From an uncultured Paraglaciecola sp. (GTDB lineage Bacteria; Pseudomonadota; Gammaproteobacteria; Enterobacterales; Alteromonadaceae), in NCBI RefSeq assembly GCF_937123705.1, contig NZ_CAKZKO010000204.1:42354-106353 (forward strand): 64,000 nucleotides of DNA. Reading direction: 5' to 3'. The notes under the pieces were generated by a model. That model made no database searches and had not been told where the DNA came from. It saw only the letters and a program-made list of their open reading frames with translations. This document shows positions 26,028-34,466 of the stretch, one piece after another (positions within the stretch are counted from its first letter, which is position 1; each line of letters starts with the position of its first letter). The position numbers and the translations under genes are program-made.

Positions 26028-29000
26028 TTATTGCAAGTGTCTAGTATTCCCGCCGAACATTCTCTCAACTTGCTTACTTTTTTCTGGCGCTAATCCTTGT
26101 TTCAGCCGCTCAAGGAAATGCCTTTGGCCAAGCTTGGCTGGATTAGATATATAGTCTGCGAGCGCGCTTTTTAGGGCTGCTTTACCCATTAGATCTTGTA
26201 ACAAAGCCAATATTTCAAGCGCTCTTAGGGAGGTTTTATGAGGATCATTTTCATCGAAATAGGCTATGGGCCGCTGTGTATTTGATATAACAAGTAACTT
26301 ATATTCTTTAGCTGATACTTCTAGTAACCTACTTCTAGATTTGACGCCCAGTTTTTGCTCATACATCTCCAGAAGCATAAATCCTTTTATTAGTTCAGCG
26401 AGGTGGCGGTCATTGTTGACCTCGCTATTTAGTAGTGCATTTTCGACTATGGGCTCAACAACCTTCTTGTAAAGTAAATCTAAATTTTCATTTGAGTAAG
26501 AGATGTTGCGTAAAACGCGGTCAAAGTCCATGACTAACATTCCTGGAGCAACATATGACGAATTTGCAACCTCTGGTGCTGCGAGTATTTTTAACTTTTT
26601 AGTGGACTGCACGCCCAAGCTTGTTGGTAGCGAGGTTAATACGTCGTTTACAACATCAATGATATCTTGAGATCTAGCTTGGTTGGTTGGCGCATATAGC
26701 TCTATTGAGCTAACCGAGGGAAAGTGATGATAGCTTTCATCTGGCACTGTTGCCCACACAAATTGAAATGGCGTAGCGTCTAACGACTCGTATTTTGAAT
26801 ACACTCGACCATTCTCAAGCCATTGACTTGTAAGATTTCCTTGAGTAGCAACAATATATCCTTTTTGCGTACTGATGACGGTTGAAAATGTAACCCTTGG
26901 GCGATCTTGTCTTTGCGACATCTCCGCATTTAGACCATTTTGCACTCTAATTTGTTTATCGTCTGACTCAAAGCTTGATTGGTAGCCAATTTGAGGAAGA
27001 AATTTTTCGGTTAAAATGTTGGTGAATTTTTCTTTAACAACCACACTTGAATTCGCTGGCCATAACAGTGGCTGTGCATAGCTCACATCTAAGTTTAAAA
27101 CTATTTTTTCATTGGGTTGAATGGGTTGACTAAACCTAATGATTTTTTGTTGTAACTTAAAATCTTCAATCACTTCGAAGCTTGAACTCTGTTGAATATT
27201 CCAGTTAGTGTAGTTGCCATATCGTCCCAGCAATACTTCATATACAGGAACTTGCCCGTCATTAAACAGGGTATATTTCAAGTCGGCAGTTGCAGTACCT
27301 TTGATTGGAAATAAGTTTACCCTTGATTCCACATGGATGAGCTTTGGTTGATACTTACCTTGCCAAATACCGTATTTTTGTTCATAACTGATTCGCCAAT
27401 TGTCTTGTTGAGCTATGTAAGTTAATGGTTTTTCTTTAATAAGCTGATTATTAATCAACACAACAGAAAACACACACACTAGGGCAAGGGAATAGGGCAA
27501 TATCGCTTTCTTTCTCGATATTACCGCTACCAAACCTGTACCTCGGTGACTGCGCACTTCAGCAAATAAATAAAGCGTTAGGTTGACCAGTAGCCAAAAC
27601 AATAGAAAGGGTAAAAATGCCGAGATACTACCATCCATTCCCCAAAAGTGGTTTGTCTCTTGTAATGGTGAGCCTGCAAAATTCCAAAGAAGGTGCGTCA
27701 TTCCCATGCTAGACATAATGGGGGTAAATTTAACAATGAGTATTGCGCTAATAATCATTCCTGCCTTAGCTGGAGACGAAACGATATTATGAATACACAC
27801 AAAGCCAATGGATAAGAGTACTAATGGCAAGCTTGAAAGAGCAAATTGAATAACATAGTGAGCTAAAACAATATCAGTTTTTACTATTAACTCTACGATT
27901 AACGAAGAAACCGCTGCAATAAAAGCAAGAATAAAAATCAAAATAAACAAAGCGCTGCATTGTGTTAATAATCTAAAAGCGTTACTGACTGGCGTAGTGG
28001 CAATAATTTCTGAGAAGCCTTGCTTTTTTTCGTTCCAACATACTAACCAGCTCCACATAGCGATGCATATACCGCCATAGACCAACAGCAAATCATTCGC
28101 TACAAAGTTAATCGCATCCAAGCTATTTAGTGCATAACTACCTGTTTGTCGTAGCGAATACAATCCAGAGATAACCTCATTGAACGTTATCCCAGCCCAT
28201 AGAAGAATTAGCACCAAAGTGGCTTTTGATTTTAAGGAGCTAGTAACTGCGATACGCACCATTTCGGTAAACCTATTTTTTAGCAATAAGCTGTTTCGAG
28301 AAACAATATCTTTGTTATTGGCTTTTTTGGTTTTTACACGATTTTTTTGCGGAATTTTTGCAGAAAGCATAATAATGATGAAACTAAATAAAGGTGACAA
28401 TAAGCGATTCAATAGCAGCTCGTGACTGAACACTGTTTGTTCAACATTTTGGTTATGTAATAAGGGAGTAAAGCCCAATGGGTCAAGCCATAGCATTAAA
28501 CTATAAAATGATTCATTGACTACAGCGCTTCCTGCGAGAAACGGAAAACCTAGCATTGAACCCAGTAACATATAGCCGCCACCAAATAGCGCACTAAACA
28601 CATAGATTGAAAAGTTGTTTGCTGTGTACCGAGCGACATAAATCACCAAAGCAGAAACAAAAAACACATTAGGGACAACCAGTACAAAAAAGCTAAACAG
28701 TAAATCTTGTACGGCATAACTCTCTGAAGCAGACGCTACCATGACGGCAATAATTAAAAAGCCAATAAAGAAGGGAGTCGTTGTAACTATGAGATGGGAA
28801 GTCATCCTCCACAATAACTTAGAACCCTTAGATTGAGGCGTGCAATCAATCAGTTCAGACATATTGGAATTAGGATCGCGAAGGAAAATATTTGCCGCAA
28901 CAATAGAGACTAAAAATGGTAATACTAGCATTTGCACAAGAGACAATGACTGCAACAAGTCAGTTTGAGAGGTGGCAGCCGACCCTATGATCGTAATGAA

Positions 29001-29075
29001 CAACAAAGCGAGTAGACAAGTCACTATCAAGCTTGGTTGGCGGATCACATACTTAATTTCATTTAGTAGCAACAT
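26028..29075 (-). CDS. ABC-2 permease fused to a degenerate M1-peptidase-like domain
   Basis: 1015 residues. Two ABC-2-type membrane modules (helices ~15-235 and ~285-535) are followed by a ~480-residue extracytoplasmic part. This part begins like the M1 aminopeptidase N-terminal beta domain (VNLFPIKGTATADLKYTLFN) and continues into an M1-like helical region. The zinc motif HExxH and the GxMEN exopeptidase motif of active M1 enzymes are not found, so the domain looks catalytically dead. Homologous fusions are known as permease/M1 aminopeptidase proteins in Bacteroidota and Alteromonadales. It overlaps the ATPase gene by 17 bp, so the pair is one operon. Function is probably peptide or envelope-related export; substrate unknown. 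Confidence 0.82.
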   Translation of the reverse strand: MLLLNEIKYVIRQPSLIVTCLLALLFITIIGSAATSQTDLLQSLSLVQMLVLPFLVSIVAANIFLRDPNSNMSELIDCTPQSKGSKLLWRMTSHLIVTTTPFFIGFLIIAVMVASASESYAVQDLLFSFFVLVVPNVFFVSALVIYVARYTANNFSIYVFSALFGGGYMLLGSMLGFPFLAGSAVVNESFYSLMLWLDPLGFTPLLHNQNVEQTVFSHELLLNRLLSPLFSFIIIMLSAKIPQKNRVKTKKANNKDIVSRNSLLLKNRFTEMVRIAVTSSLKSKATLVLILLWAGITFNEVISGLYSLRQTGSYALNSLDAINFVANDLLLVYGGICIAMWSWLVCWNEKKQGFSEIIATTPVSNAFRLLTQCSALFILIFILAFIAAVSSLIVELIVKTDIVLAHYVIQFALSSLPLVLLSIGFVCIHNIVSSPAKAGMIISAILIVKFTPIMSSMGMTHLLWNFAGSPLQETNHFWGMDGSISAFLPFLLFWLLVNLTLYLFAEVRSHRGTGLVAVISRKKAILPYSLALVCVFSVVLINNQLIKEKPLTYIAQQDNWRISYEQKYGIWQGKYQPKLIHVESRVNLFPIKGTATADLKYTLFNDGQVPVYEVLLGRYGNYTNWNIQQSSSFEVIEDFKLQQKIIRFSQPIQPNEKIVLNLDVSYAQPLLWPANSSVVVKEKFTNILTEKFLPQIGYQSSFESDDKQIRVQNGLNAEMSQRQDRPRVTFSTVISTQKGYIVATQGNLTSQWLENGRVYSKYESLDATPFQFVWATVPDESYHHFPSVSSIELYAPTNQARSQDIIDVVNDVLTSLPTSLGVQSTKKLKILAAPEVANSSYVAPGMLVMDFDRVLRNISYSNENLDLLYKKVVEPIVENALLNSEVNNDRHLAELIKGFMLLEMYEQKLGVKSRSRLLEVSAKEYKLLVISNTQRPIAYFDENDPHKTSLRALEILALLQDLMGKAALKSALADYISNPAKLGQRHFLERLKQGLAPEKSKQVERMFGGNTRHLQ

Positions 29076-29934
29076 CTTGACCTCCTTTATTCTTCAACTC
29101 AAGAAAGTACCTGTCTTGCAATGTGGCTTCACAAAGTACAGCAGTGGAAGTGGGTTTAGATTCGCTCAGTAAACGCCAAGCAGGTACGCCAAATCGGTAA
29201 CTTTTGCTTAGTATTGATATCTCTTGGTTTTCAGCAGGACGCTGTTCGCTGTGCCAAATTGCTCCCTTTAACGGCGCAATCAAGGTTTCAACATCTGCAC
29301 TTTCAATGATACTTCCGTCAATCAATAACGCCACGTGATGACAAAGGTTTTCAATATCTTCAACAATATGGGTTGATAAAATGACCAGTTTATCTTGGCT
29401 TATAGTGACTAGAACATCATGCAGTCTTTCTCGTTCAGCAGGATCTAGGCCGGAAGTAGGTTCATCCATTATCAATAAACGAGGGTTGCCAAGCAGGGCT
29501 TGCGCTATGCCAAAACGTTGTTTCATGCCACCTGAAAAAGACGCAACACTTTTATTCGCCACGTAAGCAAGATTGGTTAATTCTAATAGTTTGTCTATTT
29601 GCGGTGCATAATCTGCTCGCCTAAGCCCTTTTAACAGGGCAATGTGCTCAAGCAGAGCTGTGCAAGACATATTAGGATAAACACCAAAATGTTGTGGAAG
29701 ATAACCTAGCGTTCTTCTCAAACGTTGAGGGTTTTCAAGGCAGTCAATTCCATCAAAGCTATAACGCCCACTATCCGGCGACTGCAGACAGGCTAGGGTT
29801 CTCATCAAAGAAGATTTTCCTGCACCATTTGGCCCCAGCAGCCCAACCATCCCATTGTTCAGACTCAAAGAAACGTCTTTTAAAGCATGAGTTTTATCTG
29901 AATACTTCTTATCAATTTGGCTAATTTTTAGCAT
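29059..29934 (-). CDS. ABC transporter ATP-binding protein
   Basis: 291 residues. Walker A GPNGAGKSS (34-42), Q-loop YLPQHFG (~78), signature SFSGGMKQR (~132-140), Walker B LLIMDEPTSGLD (~153) and H-loop STHIVED are all intact. The subfamily is that of DrrA/CcmA-like ATPases that pair with ABC-2 permeases. It is the first gene of its operon; the permease start lies 17 bp inside its 3' end. The promoter region contains direct repeats at 30045-30074 shared with the divergent kinase gene. The C-terminal ~70 residues, after the H-loop, are a variable extension. Confidence 0.93.
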   Translation of the reverse strand: MLKISQIDKKYSDKTHALKDVSLSLNNGMVGLLGPNGAGKSSLMRTLACLQSPDSGRYSFDGIDCLENPQRLRRTLGYLPQHFGVYPNMSCTALLEHIALLKGLRRADYAPQIDKLLELTNLAYVANKSVASFSGGMKQRFGIAQALLGNPRLLIMDEPTSGLDPAERERLHDVLVTISQDKLVILSTHIVEDIENLCHHVALLIDGSIIESADVETLIAPLKGAIWHSEQRPAENQEISILSKSYRFGVPAWRLLSESKPTSTAVLCEATLQDRYFLELKNKGGQDVATK

Positions 29935-30044
29935 GTGAGTTCCGCTATGGCTTTCGATAACGACGACTCTAGATGCATTTTGATGGATTGACTAAAGAAC
30001 AATGATGAGATGGTTGGTTAAGATGATAAGTTTGAAAAATTAGC

Positions 30045-30074
30045 TTTTGTCATGAAATTCTGATGTTTTGTCAT
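30045..30074. promoter_or_regulatory. Candidate LytTR operator: two 9-bp direct repeats, 21-bp period
   Basis: TTTTGTCAT occurs identically at 30045-30053 and 30066-30074, a 12-bp spacer giving exactly two helical turns; similarity extends into TTCTGA after each. Known LytTR regulators bind 9-bp direct repeats with 12-13-bp spacers. The site lies between the ABC operon and the kinase/LytTR operon, 111 bp from the first and 82 bp from the second start. On the minus strand the ABC-proximal copy supplies an ATGACA -35-like word (30048-30053), with TATCAT (30023-30028) as a possible -10, spacer 19. Confidence 0.65.
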
Positions 30075-30155
30075 TTTTCTGACTAGAATCGATAAATTGT
30101 GTTTAATATCCATCGACTACATTTTTATCAGACAAATTACTAAGCCCTTTATTTT

Positions 30156-31625
30156 ATGAAGCTAGCAATAAGTAAATATGTCCCGTTAATTACCGCACTA
30201 GTGATTGTGGCACATATTCTATTTTTCAAATCAGGTAACTTAACTACTGGTAGTTATCTATCGTCGCTATTGAGTTCTTGTCTAATTAGTATCCCGTTTT
30301 TCTTATCCGCTTATTTTTCGGACGTGACTAAGGGTTTTAATAGGTATTTCGTATTGATGGCGGGGTTTATATTTTATCCTCTATTGATGCTCGCGCTGCA
30401 AGACTCTTTGGTTGGTATAGTCAATTATGTTTGGTCTGTGGATGAATTTGCCATATTTTTTGCATGTTACTTTTTTGCAAACATTCGGGATTGGTTACTA
30501 AGGCTTCGCCTGATTCAAGCTAGTAAAAAAATGACAAACTCAGTTACCTTGTTCAATGTCATGCTGTTTATGCTGATCTCAGGCTCATTTTTGATAGCTT
30601 TCATTTTAAGCGCGGATCCACAATTTACGGAAGTAACTCGTTTTGGTTTCACTCTGAATATCGATGCAGGGGTGATTAGTGCTTCCCATTTTTTCAGTTT
30701 GCTGCTCCAGTGTTTGTTTTTATCGTCTTTACTTATTGGCATTTACTACATCAATAGTCGATACCTAATTAAATACATGTTGTCGCGCCATGGAGTGTAT
30801 ATCTTTTTATGCAGTGTCATTATTTGCACGATCATGTTAACGCCCATTGTTTTTTCATTGATTTCGTTTTTACCGATAGCTAATGTCGAACACAACGCAT
30901 TGTTATCAGAAACGCTATCTATTTATCATAAAAATAACTACCAAATGGTTTTGGTGACCTTTTTGGTTTTTACACCGCTAATCTTGTTGTTTGAAAAGCA
31001 GAAACAAACACAAGAAATCAACGAGTTGTCACAACAGAAAAAACTTTCAGAAATGATGATGCTACAACAGCAGGTTAATCCTCATTTTTTATTTAACACG
31101 CTAAATAACATCTATGCTCAATCACTTAGCAACTCAAATAAAACCCCAAAATTAATTAGTCGTCTTGCCAATATGCTAAGGCACACTGTGTACGAAGGGC
31201 AAAAAAGCCATGTTTCATTGTCTGATGAAATTCAATTTTTAAAAAACTTTATCGAATTACAAAAATTAAGAGCGAGAGACAATTTGACATTAAAAGTATC
31301 CTGGCCTGAAAACCAAGACTCGTCTCTTGTTATCGCGCCGTTACTCTTAATCATTATCATTGAAAATGCGTTTAAGCATTCTATTGAAAAAACTTCAGGT
31401 AATTGTGCGATTGCCATCAACTTGTCTATAGATAAAAATCAATTAAACCTGACATGCGAAAACACCTTTGTTGATTGTATTGACGTCAAAAACAAGGCAA
31501 GTGGACTTGGGCTATCCAATTTACAGAAAAGGTTAAATATAATTTATCCAGATAACCACCAACTAAAATATGGCAAGTTCGACGAGTGTTGGAAAGTGAC
31601 ATTAACCCTAGAGTTAACTAGATGA
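30156..31625 (+). CDS. LytS/YehU-type sensor histidine kinase
   Basis: 489 residues. The N-terminal ~285 residues hold about eight transmembrane helices with no recognised sensory domain. A short coiled-coil linker (EINELSQQKKLSEMMMLQQQ) leads to the His_kinase domain with VNPHFLFNTLNNI, phospho-acceptor His310, then the N-box IIIIENAFKHSI and the G-box GLGLSNLQKRL. It overlaps the response regulator by 4 bp (ATGA), so both are co-translated. It belongs to the family that acts with LytTR regulators, often sensing peptides, membrane state or pyruvate. Divergent from the ABC/M1-like operon, its likely target. The input signal is unknown. Confidence 0.92.
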   Translation: MKLAISKYVPLITALVIVAHILFFKSGNLTTGSYLSSLLSSCLISIPFFLSAYFSDVTKGFNRYFVLMAGFIFYPLLMLALQDSLVGIVNYVWSVDEFAIFFACYFFANIRDWLLRLRLIQASKKMTNSVTLFNVMLFMLISGSFLIAFILSADPQFTEVTRFGFTLNIDAGVISASHFFSLLLQCLFLSSLLIGIYYINSRYLIKYMLSRHGVYIFLCSVIICTIMLTPIVFSLISFLPIANVEHNALLSETLSIYHKNNYQMVLVTFLVFTPLILLFEKQKQTQEINELSQQKKLSEMMMLQQQVNPHFLFNTLNNIYAQSLSNSNKTPKLISRLANMLRHTVYEGQKSHVSLSDEIQFLKNFIELQKLRARDNLTLKVSWPENQDSSLVIAPLLLIIIIENAFKHSIEKTSGNCAIAINLSIDKNQLNLTCENTFVDCIDVKNKASGLGLSNLQKRLNIIYPDNHQLKYGKFDECWKVTLTLELTR

Positions 31626-32308
31626 TAAAAGCCATTATTGTAGACGACGAACCTTTGGCCCACGAGGTGTTGAAGTATCACATCGATCGCCACGGTGACA
31701 TCGATTTAGTAGCACAAATGAAAAACGCCACCGAAGCGATGAAATGGCTGGTTAATCACTCTGCAGATCTCATATTCCTTGACGTTAATATGCCAGAGTT
31801 AAGCGGGGTTGATATGCTAAAAGTGATTTCAAAACAACTGAATGTCATTATCGTTAGCGCCCATAAAGAATATGCACTCGAAGGATTTGAATTGGATGTA
31901 TTGGATTACTTGCTCAAACCTATCGATGAAGAGCGTTTTGATAAAGCAATACTAAAGTTTCAAAGCCTGGTGAAAAACAAGCAACCCGAAAGAGCAAACA
32001 CTATTACGATAAAACAGGATAGAGGTTTTAAAGTTTTATCGTTACACAAGATTACGCTCATTCAGGGCTATGGAAATTATGTAAAAGTGTGGCAAGGAGA
32101 CCACATGGACTTAGCCAATAGCACGCTTAAATCAATTTTAGATGAGCTCCCTTTGGAATATTTTGTTCAGGTAAACAAATCTTCAATTATTTCCAAGGCT
32201 CATGTGAAAGAAGTTCACGCAAGGGAAGTGCGTCTCACCTGTGGCCAAAGTGTCAAGCTAAGCAAATTGTATATCAGCGATATTAAACAACTAGTAAAGG
32301 CTAATTGA
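31622..32308 (+). CDS. LytTR-family response regulator
   Basis: 228 residues. Receiver domain: acidic pocket DDE (8-10), phospho-acceptor Asp54 in LIFLDVNMPE, a Ser-Ala in place of the usual Thr-Ala switch (IIVSAHKEYA), and Lys in YLLKPI. LytTR DNA-binding domain from ~130, with ITLIQGYGNYVKVW and YFVQVNKSSIISKAHV. Start overlaps the kinase stop. LytTR regulators bind paired 9-bp direct repeats; such repeats lie in the intergenic region at 30045-30074, supporting control of the ABC operon and possibly its own. The next gene starts 3 bp after its stop. Confidence 0.94.
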   Translation: MIKAIIVDDEPLAHEVLKYHIDRHGDIDLVAQMKNATEAMKWLVNHSADLIFLDVNMPELSGVDMLKVISKQLNVIIVSAHKEYALEGFELDVLDYLLKPIDEERFDKAILKFQSLVKNKQPERANTITIKQDRGFKVLSLHKITLIQGYGNYVKVWQGDHMDLANSTLKSILDELPLEYFVQVNKSSIISKAHVKEVHAREVRLTCGQSVKLSKLYISDIKQLVKAN

Positions 32309-32311
32309 TAT

Positions 32312-33025
32312 ATGGATATATGCCCGAATTGCACAAATAAACTTACCCGTAAGGACGCTTCTTACTGTTGTTACTGTGGTCAGTCTACTTGCAATTTCAA
32401 CCAGTCGTTTAAAAAGGTTTTAGTTAGGTCAACCTATGAAATTTTTGATATCGATGGTCGAGTAGCCACTACATTAAAAAAATTACTATTTAGCCCTGCT
32501 TTTCTTTCTATCGAATACAGTATCGGGAAAATAAAATCCTATTCTCCGCCTCTGCGAATGTATTTGGTTTCTAGTCTCATACTTTTTATAACAATAGAGC
32601 TATTCCAGTCAACCCCTAATCAAACGTTTGATCAAGTAGGAATATTTCTCGTTCCTAAGGGAATATTAGAGCAGCTATCTAGGATTATGTTTGTCATGCT
32701 GCCGATATATGCCTGCATATTGCAGTTTTTTCACCAAGATAAGCGTTATATCTATAATCTCATTTTTTCTTTACACATACATTCTCTTAGTAATTTACTA
32801 TTAACCTCGGCATTAATTGCGCAAAGCCTCGCAACGCACGATTTGATAATAGTTCTAGCAAGCATATTTTTAATAATCTATTTATTAGTCTACATAATCA
32901 TTGCTATGAAGAAATTTTTTGGCAAATCTTGGATGATAACTACTGTCAATTTTTTAGGGGTTTATGCAATTTACTTATCCAGCTTGGTTTTTGTATTAGA
33001 AATAGTATTGAAAACAAAACAGTAG
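32312..33025 (+). CDS. DUF3667-like zinc-ribbon membrane protein
   Basis: 237 residues. An N-terminal zinc ribbon (CPNC at 4-7 and CCYCGQ at ~19-24) is followed by a segment RSTYEIFDIDGRVATTLKKLLFSPA and then about five hydrophobic helices (from ~90). This layout, and the text around SYSPPLRMYLVSSLILF, fit the DUF3667 family. Function unknown. It starts 3 bp after the LytTR gene, so it is the third gene of the sensor operon and probably works in the same response, perhaps as a membrane accessory of the kinase or ABC transporter. That last step is inference. Confidence 0.75.
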   Translation: MDICPNCTNKLTRKDASYCCYCGQSTCNFNQSFKKVLVRSTYEIFDIDGRVATTLKKLLFSPAFLSIEYSIGKIKSYSPPLRMYLVSSLILFITIELFQSTPNQTFDQVGIFLVPKGILEQLSRIMFVMLPIYACILQFFHQDKRYIYNLIFSLHIHSLSNLLLTSALIAQSLATHDLIIVLASIFLIIYLLVYIIIAMKKFFGKSWMITTVNFLGVYAIYLSSLVFVLEIVLKTKQ

Positions 33026-33110
33026 ACCATTGAGACTAAGTCCGGTGTTGTTAGTAAGGCAATAAGCGGAAAGTTTAAAAGCGATTTTTTATATAGCCTT
33101 GTTGGTTGCC

Positions 33111-33389
33111 TTATCCCGGAGGAAAATTCTGCTTTTGGTGTAAAACACGCATTATTTTAATAGTTGCACCATCAACCCAATAAGAAACAACCATTGATAT
33201 TTCTGGAATGATTAAGACTCTTCCAAGAAAAATGCTTTTTTCAACACCCATCAAAGGATGTTGAAGAAGGCTCTCAACTTTAGCTTCAATGATTTGGTCG
33301 GTTTTTTCTGCAGCACTTGGATTAAAGTCAAAGAGGAATTCAAATATCTTCTCACGATCATTCAGTGATTCTTCTTCCCAAAAAATCAT
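33111..33389 (-). CDS. RelE/ParE-family toxin
   Basis: 92 residues with the compact toxin fold: an N-terminal helix pair (NDREKIFEFLFDFNPSAAEKTDQIIE), HPLMGVEKSIFLGRVLIIPE and the closing strand IKIMRVLHQKQ. Basic and aromatic residues are placed as in RelE/ParE-type toxins, which inhibit translation or DNA gyrase. The ATG overlaps the antitoxin stop by 4 bp (ATGA). The type (mRNase or gyrase) cannot be settled from sequence; the pairing with a RelB/DinJ-like antitoxin leans to the RelE/YafQ side. Both genes lie downstream of the kinase operon, on the opposite strand. Confidence 0.85.
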   Translation of the reverse strand: MIFWEEESLNDREKIFEFLFDFNPSAAEKTDQIIEAKVESLLQHPLMGVEKSIFLGRVLIIPEISMVVSYWVDGATIKIMRVLHQKQNFPPG

Positions 33390-33670
33390 GCCTTATCTCT
33401 ATTTCGTACTCTTTGTTTTCTTGCTTCCATCAAGGTTTTTGCATCATCATGGGCTATAAAGTTAGCTTGATCGTTATCAAATTTATCAAATGCTGCGTTT
33501 ATTTGTTCTGATAACCATGCATTATGATTCATAGATTTTCGTTGTTCCTCAGCTAAGCCCTCGGTAAGTTCTCGGCATGCATCGCTTAAAGTTCGCCCTT
33601 GGCTTTCGGCCATTAATTGAGCTAAGCGTTTAGTTTCTTCGTCAACTCTAAATTGTATTCGTGTGTCCAC
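33386..33670 (-). CDS. RelB/DinJ-family antitoxin
   Basis: 94 residues. An N-terminal ribbon-helix-helix begins MDTRIQFRVDEETKRLAQLM and continues ESQGRTLSDACRELTEGLAEEQ, the usual RelB/DinJ layout, and the C-terminal half is charged and helical, as expected for the toxin-binding part. First gene of the pair; the toxin start overlaps its stop. Such antitoxins normally repress their own promoter with the toxin. The 299-bp region upstream (33671-33969) shows a GC-rich hairpin at 33794-33828 and otherwise nothing I can support. Confidence 0.85.
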   Translation of the reverse strand: MDTRIQFRVDEETKRLAQLMAESQGRTLSDACRELTEGLAEEQRKSMNHNAWLSEQINAAFDKFDNDQANFIAHDDAKTLMEARKQRVRNRDKA

Positions 33671-33793
33671 AATGACTCACCTTAAATTCATGGTGTGTGC
33701 ACAAATGTTAGCACTGACATTATTTCAAGGCAACTATCACGTTACTTACACTAACAAAAACAATGGTTTTTTGCTCCTTCGGCGTTTATTTTA

Positions 33794-33828
33794 AGCAACT
33801 ATTATTTGCCCCTTTGCGGGGCGTTGCT
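33794..33828. other. GC-rich stem-loop between the toxin-antitoxin pair and cupin gene
   Basis: GCCCC/GGGGC hairpin (33808-33822) enclosed by AGCAAC/GTTGCT arms with an asymmetric 8-nt bulge. It superficially resembles part of an integron attC site but lacks the terminal core sites. Role unknown. Confidence 0.4.
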
Positions 33829-33969
33829 GTGTAAACCAAGGAAGACAATCACAAAGATAGTCTCAATTATCATCGCAGTTACCCTTGTATTTCTTCGCAA
33901 TTATTTGAATTGATTGTATTGTTCATTTTCGATTTTGATTTATTCCTAACTAATGCCTAAGGAGATAGG

Positions 33970-34344
33970 ATGCAAGCAGTTAGACTTTTTACTAATGTTG
34001 ATGGTGAAGCTGCATTTGAAGACTTCGAGTTAGCTTTGAATGTCAGTGGAGCCGAAAGCCTAATCAGTTTTGATGCAAGTGATGCCATAGAGTTCGCTGA
34101 AACTGCTGTTGGTCATGATTTTGGTTGGCACAATGCACCGCAGAAACAATGGGTGGTCACTCTTCAAGGGGCTATTGAGGTAGAGCTTGAAAATGGCGAG
34201 CGAAGAGTATTTAGTGCTAGTAGCCTGTTGTTGGCTGAAAATACTGAAGGGCAGGGGCATACTACAAAGGTGGTTGGCACTGTACCTTGGCAATGTATTT
34301 ATATTCCAGTTGCAAAGGACAGCAAGCTGTTCATGAGTAATTGA
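33970..34344 (+). CDS. Cupin-domain protein
   Basis: 124 residues. The C-terminal half is a cupin beta-barrel: GWHNAPQKQWVVTLQGAIEVELENGE, a motif-1-like stretch, then motif-2-like LLLAENTEGQGHTTKV. Metal ligands are not all canonical: only one His is placed in each motif, so metal binding is uncertain. Small cupins have many roles, and nothing in the neighbourhood points to one. GGAGAT directly precedes the ATG. The gene ends ~70 bp before a strong bidirectional terminator and converges with the M16 protease gene. Confidence 0.7.
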   Translation: MQAVRLFTNVDGEAAFEDFELALNVSGAESLISFDASDAIEFAETAVGHDFGWHNAPQKQWVVTLQGAIEVELENGERRVFSASSLLLAENTEGQGHTTKVVGTVPWQCIYIPVAKDSKLFMSN

Positions 34345-34416
34345 CCAACTTCAGTCATCTAAATTTTATTTCATTTTTGTAAAAGAAATTTCAATAATTC
34401 TCACCTGTTACTCCTC

Positions 34417-34457
34417 AAAAACAGGTGAACAACGTTCAATGTGGTTCACCTGTTTTT
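34417..34457. terminator. Bidirectional terminator between cupin and M16 genes
   Basis: Perfect 14-bp stem AAAAACAGGTGAAC/GTTCACCTGTTTTT with a 13-nt loop; A-run on the left and T-run on the right serve both convergent genes. Confidence 0.88.
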
Positions 34458-34466
34458 GCTCTAGAG

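Noticed and set aside
26028..29075. Active M1 aminopeptidase in the permease C-terminus
   Set aside because: No HExxH or GxMEN motif in the translated region, so catalytic function was not assigned.
33794..33828. Integron attC-like site near the toxin-antitoxin pair
   Set aside because: The inner stem resembles attC arms, but the expected RYYYAAC and GTTRRRY core sites are absent and no integrase or cassette array is present.
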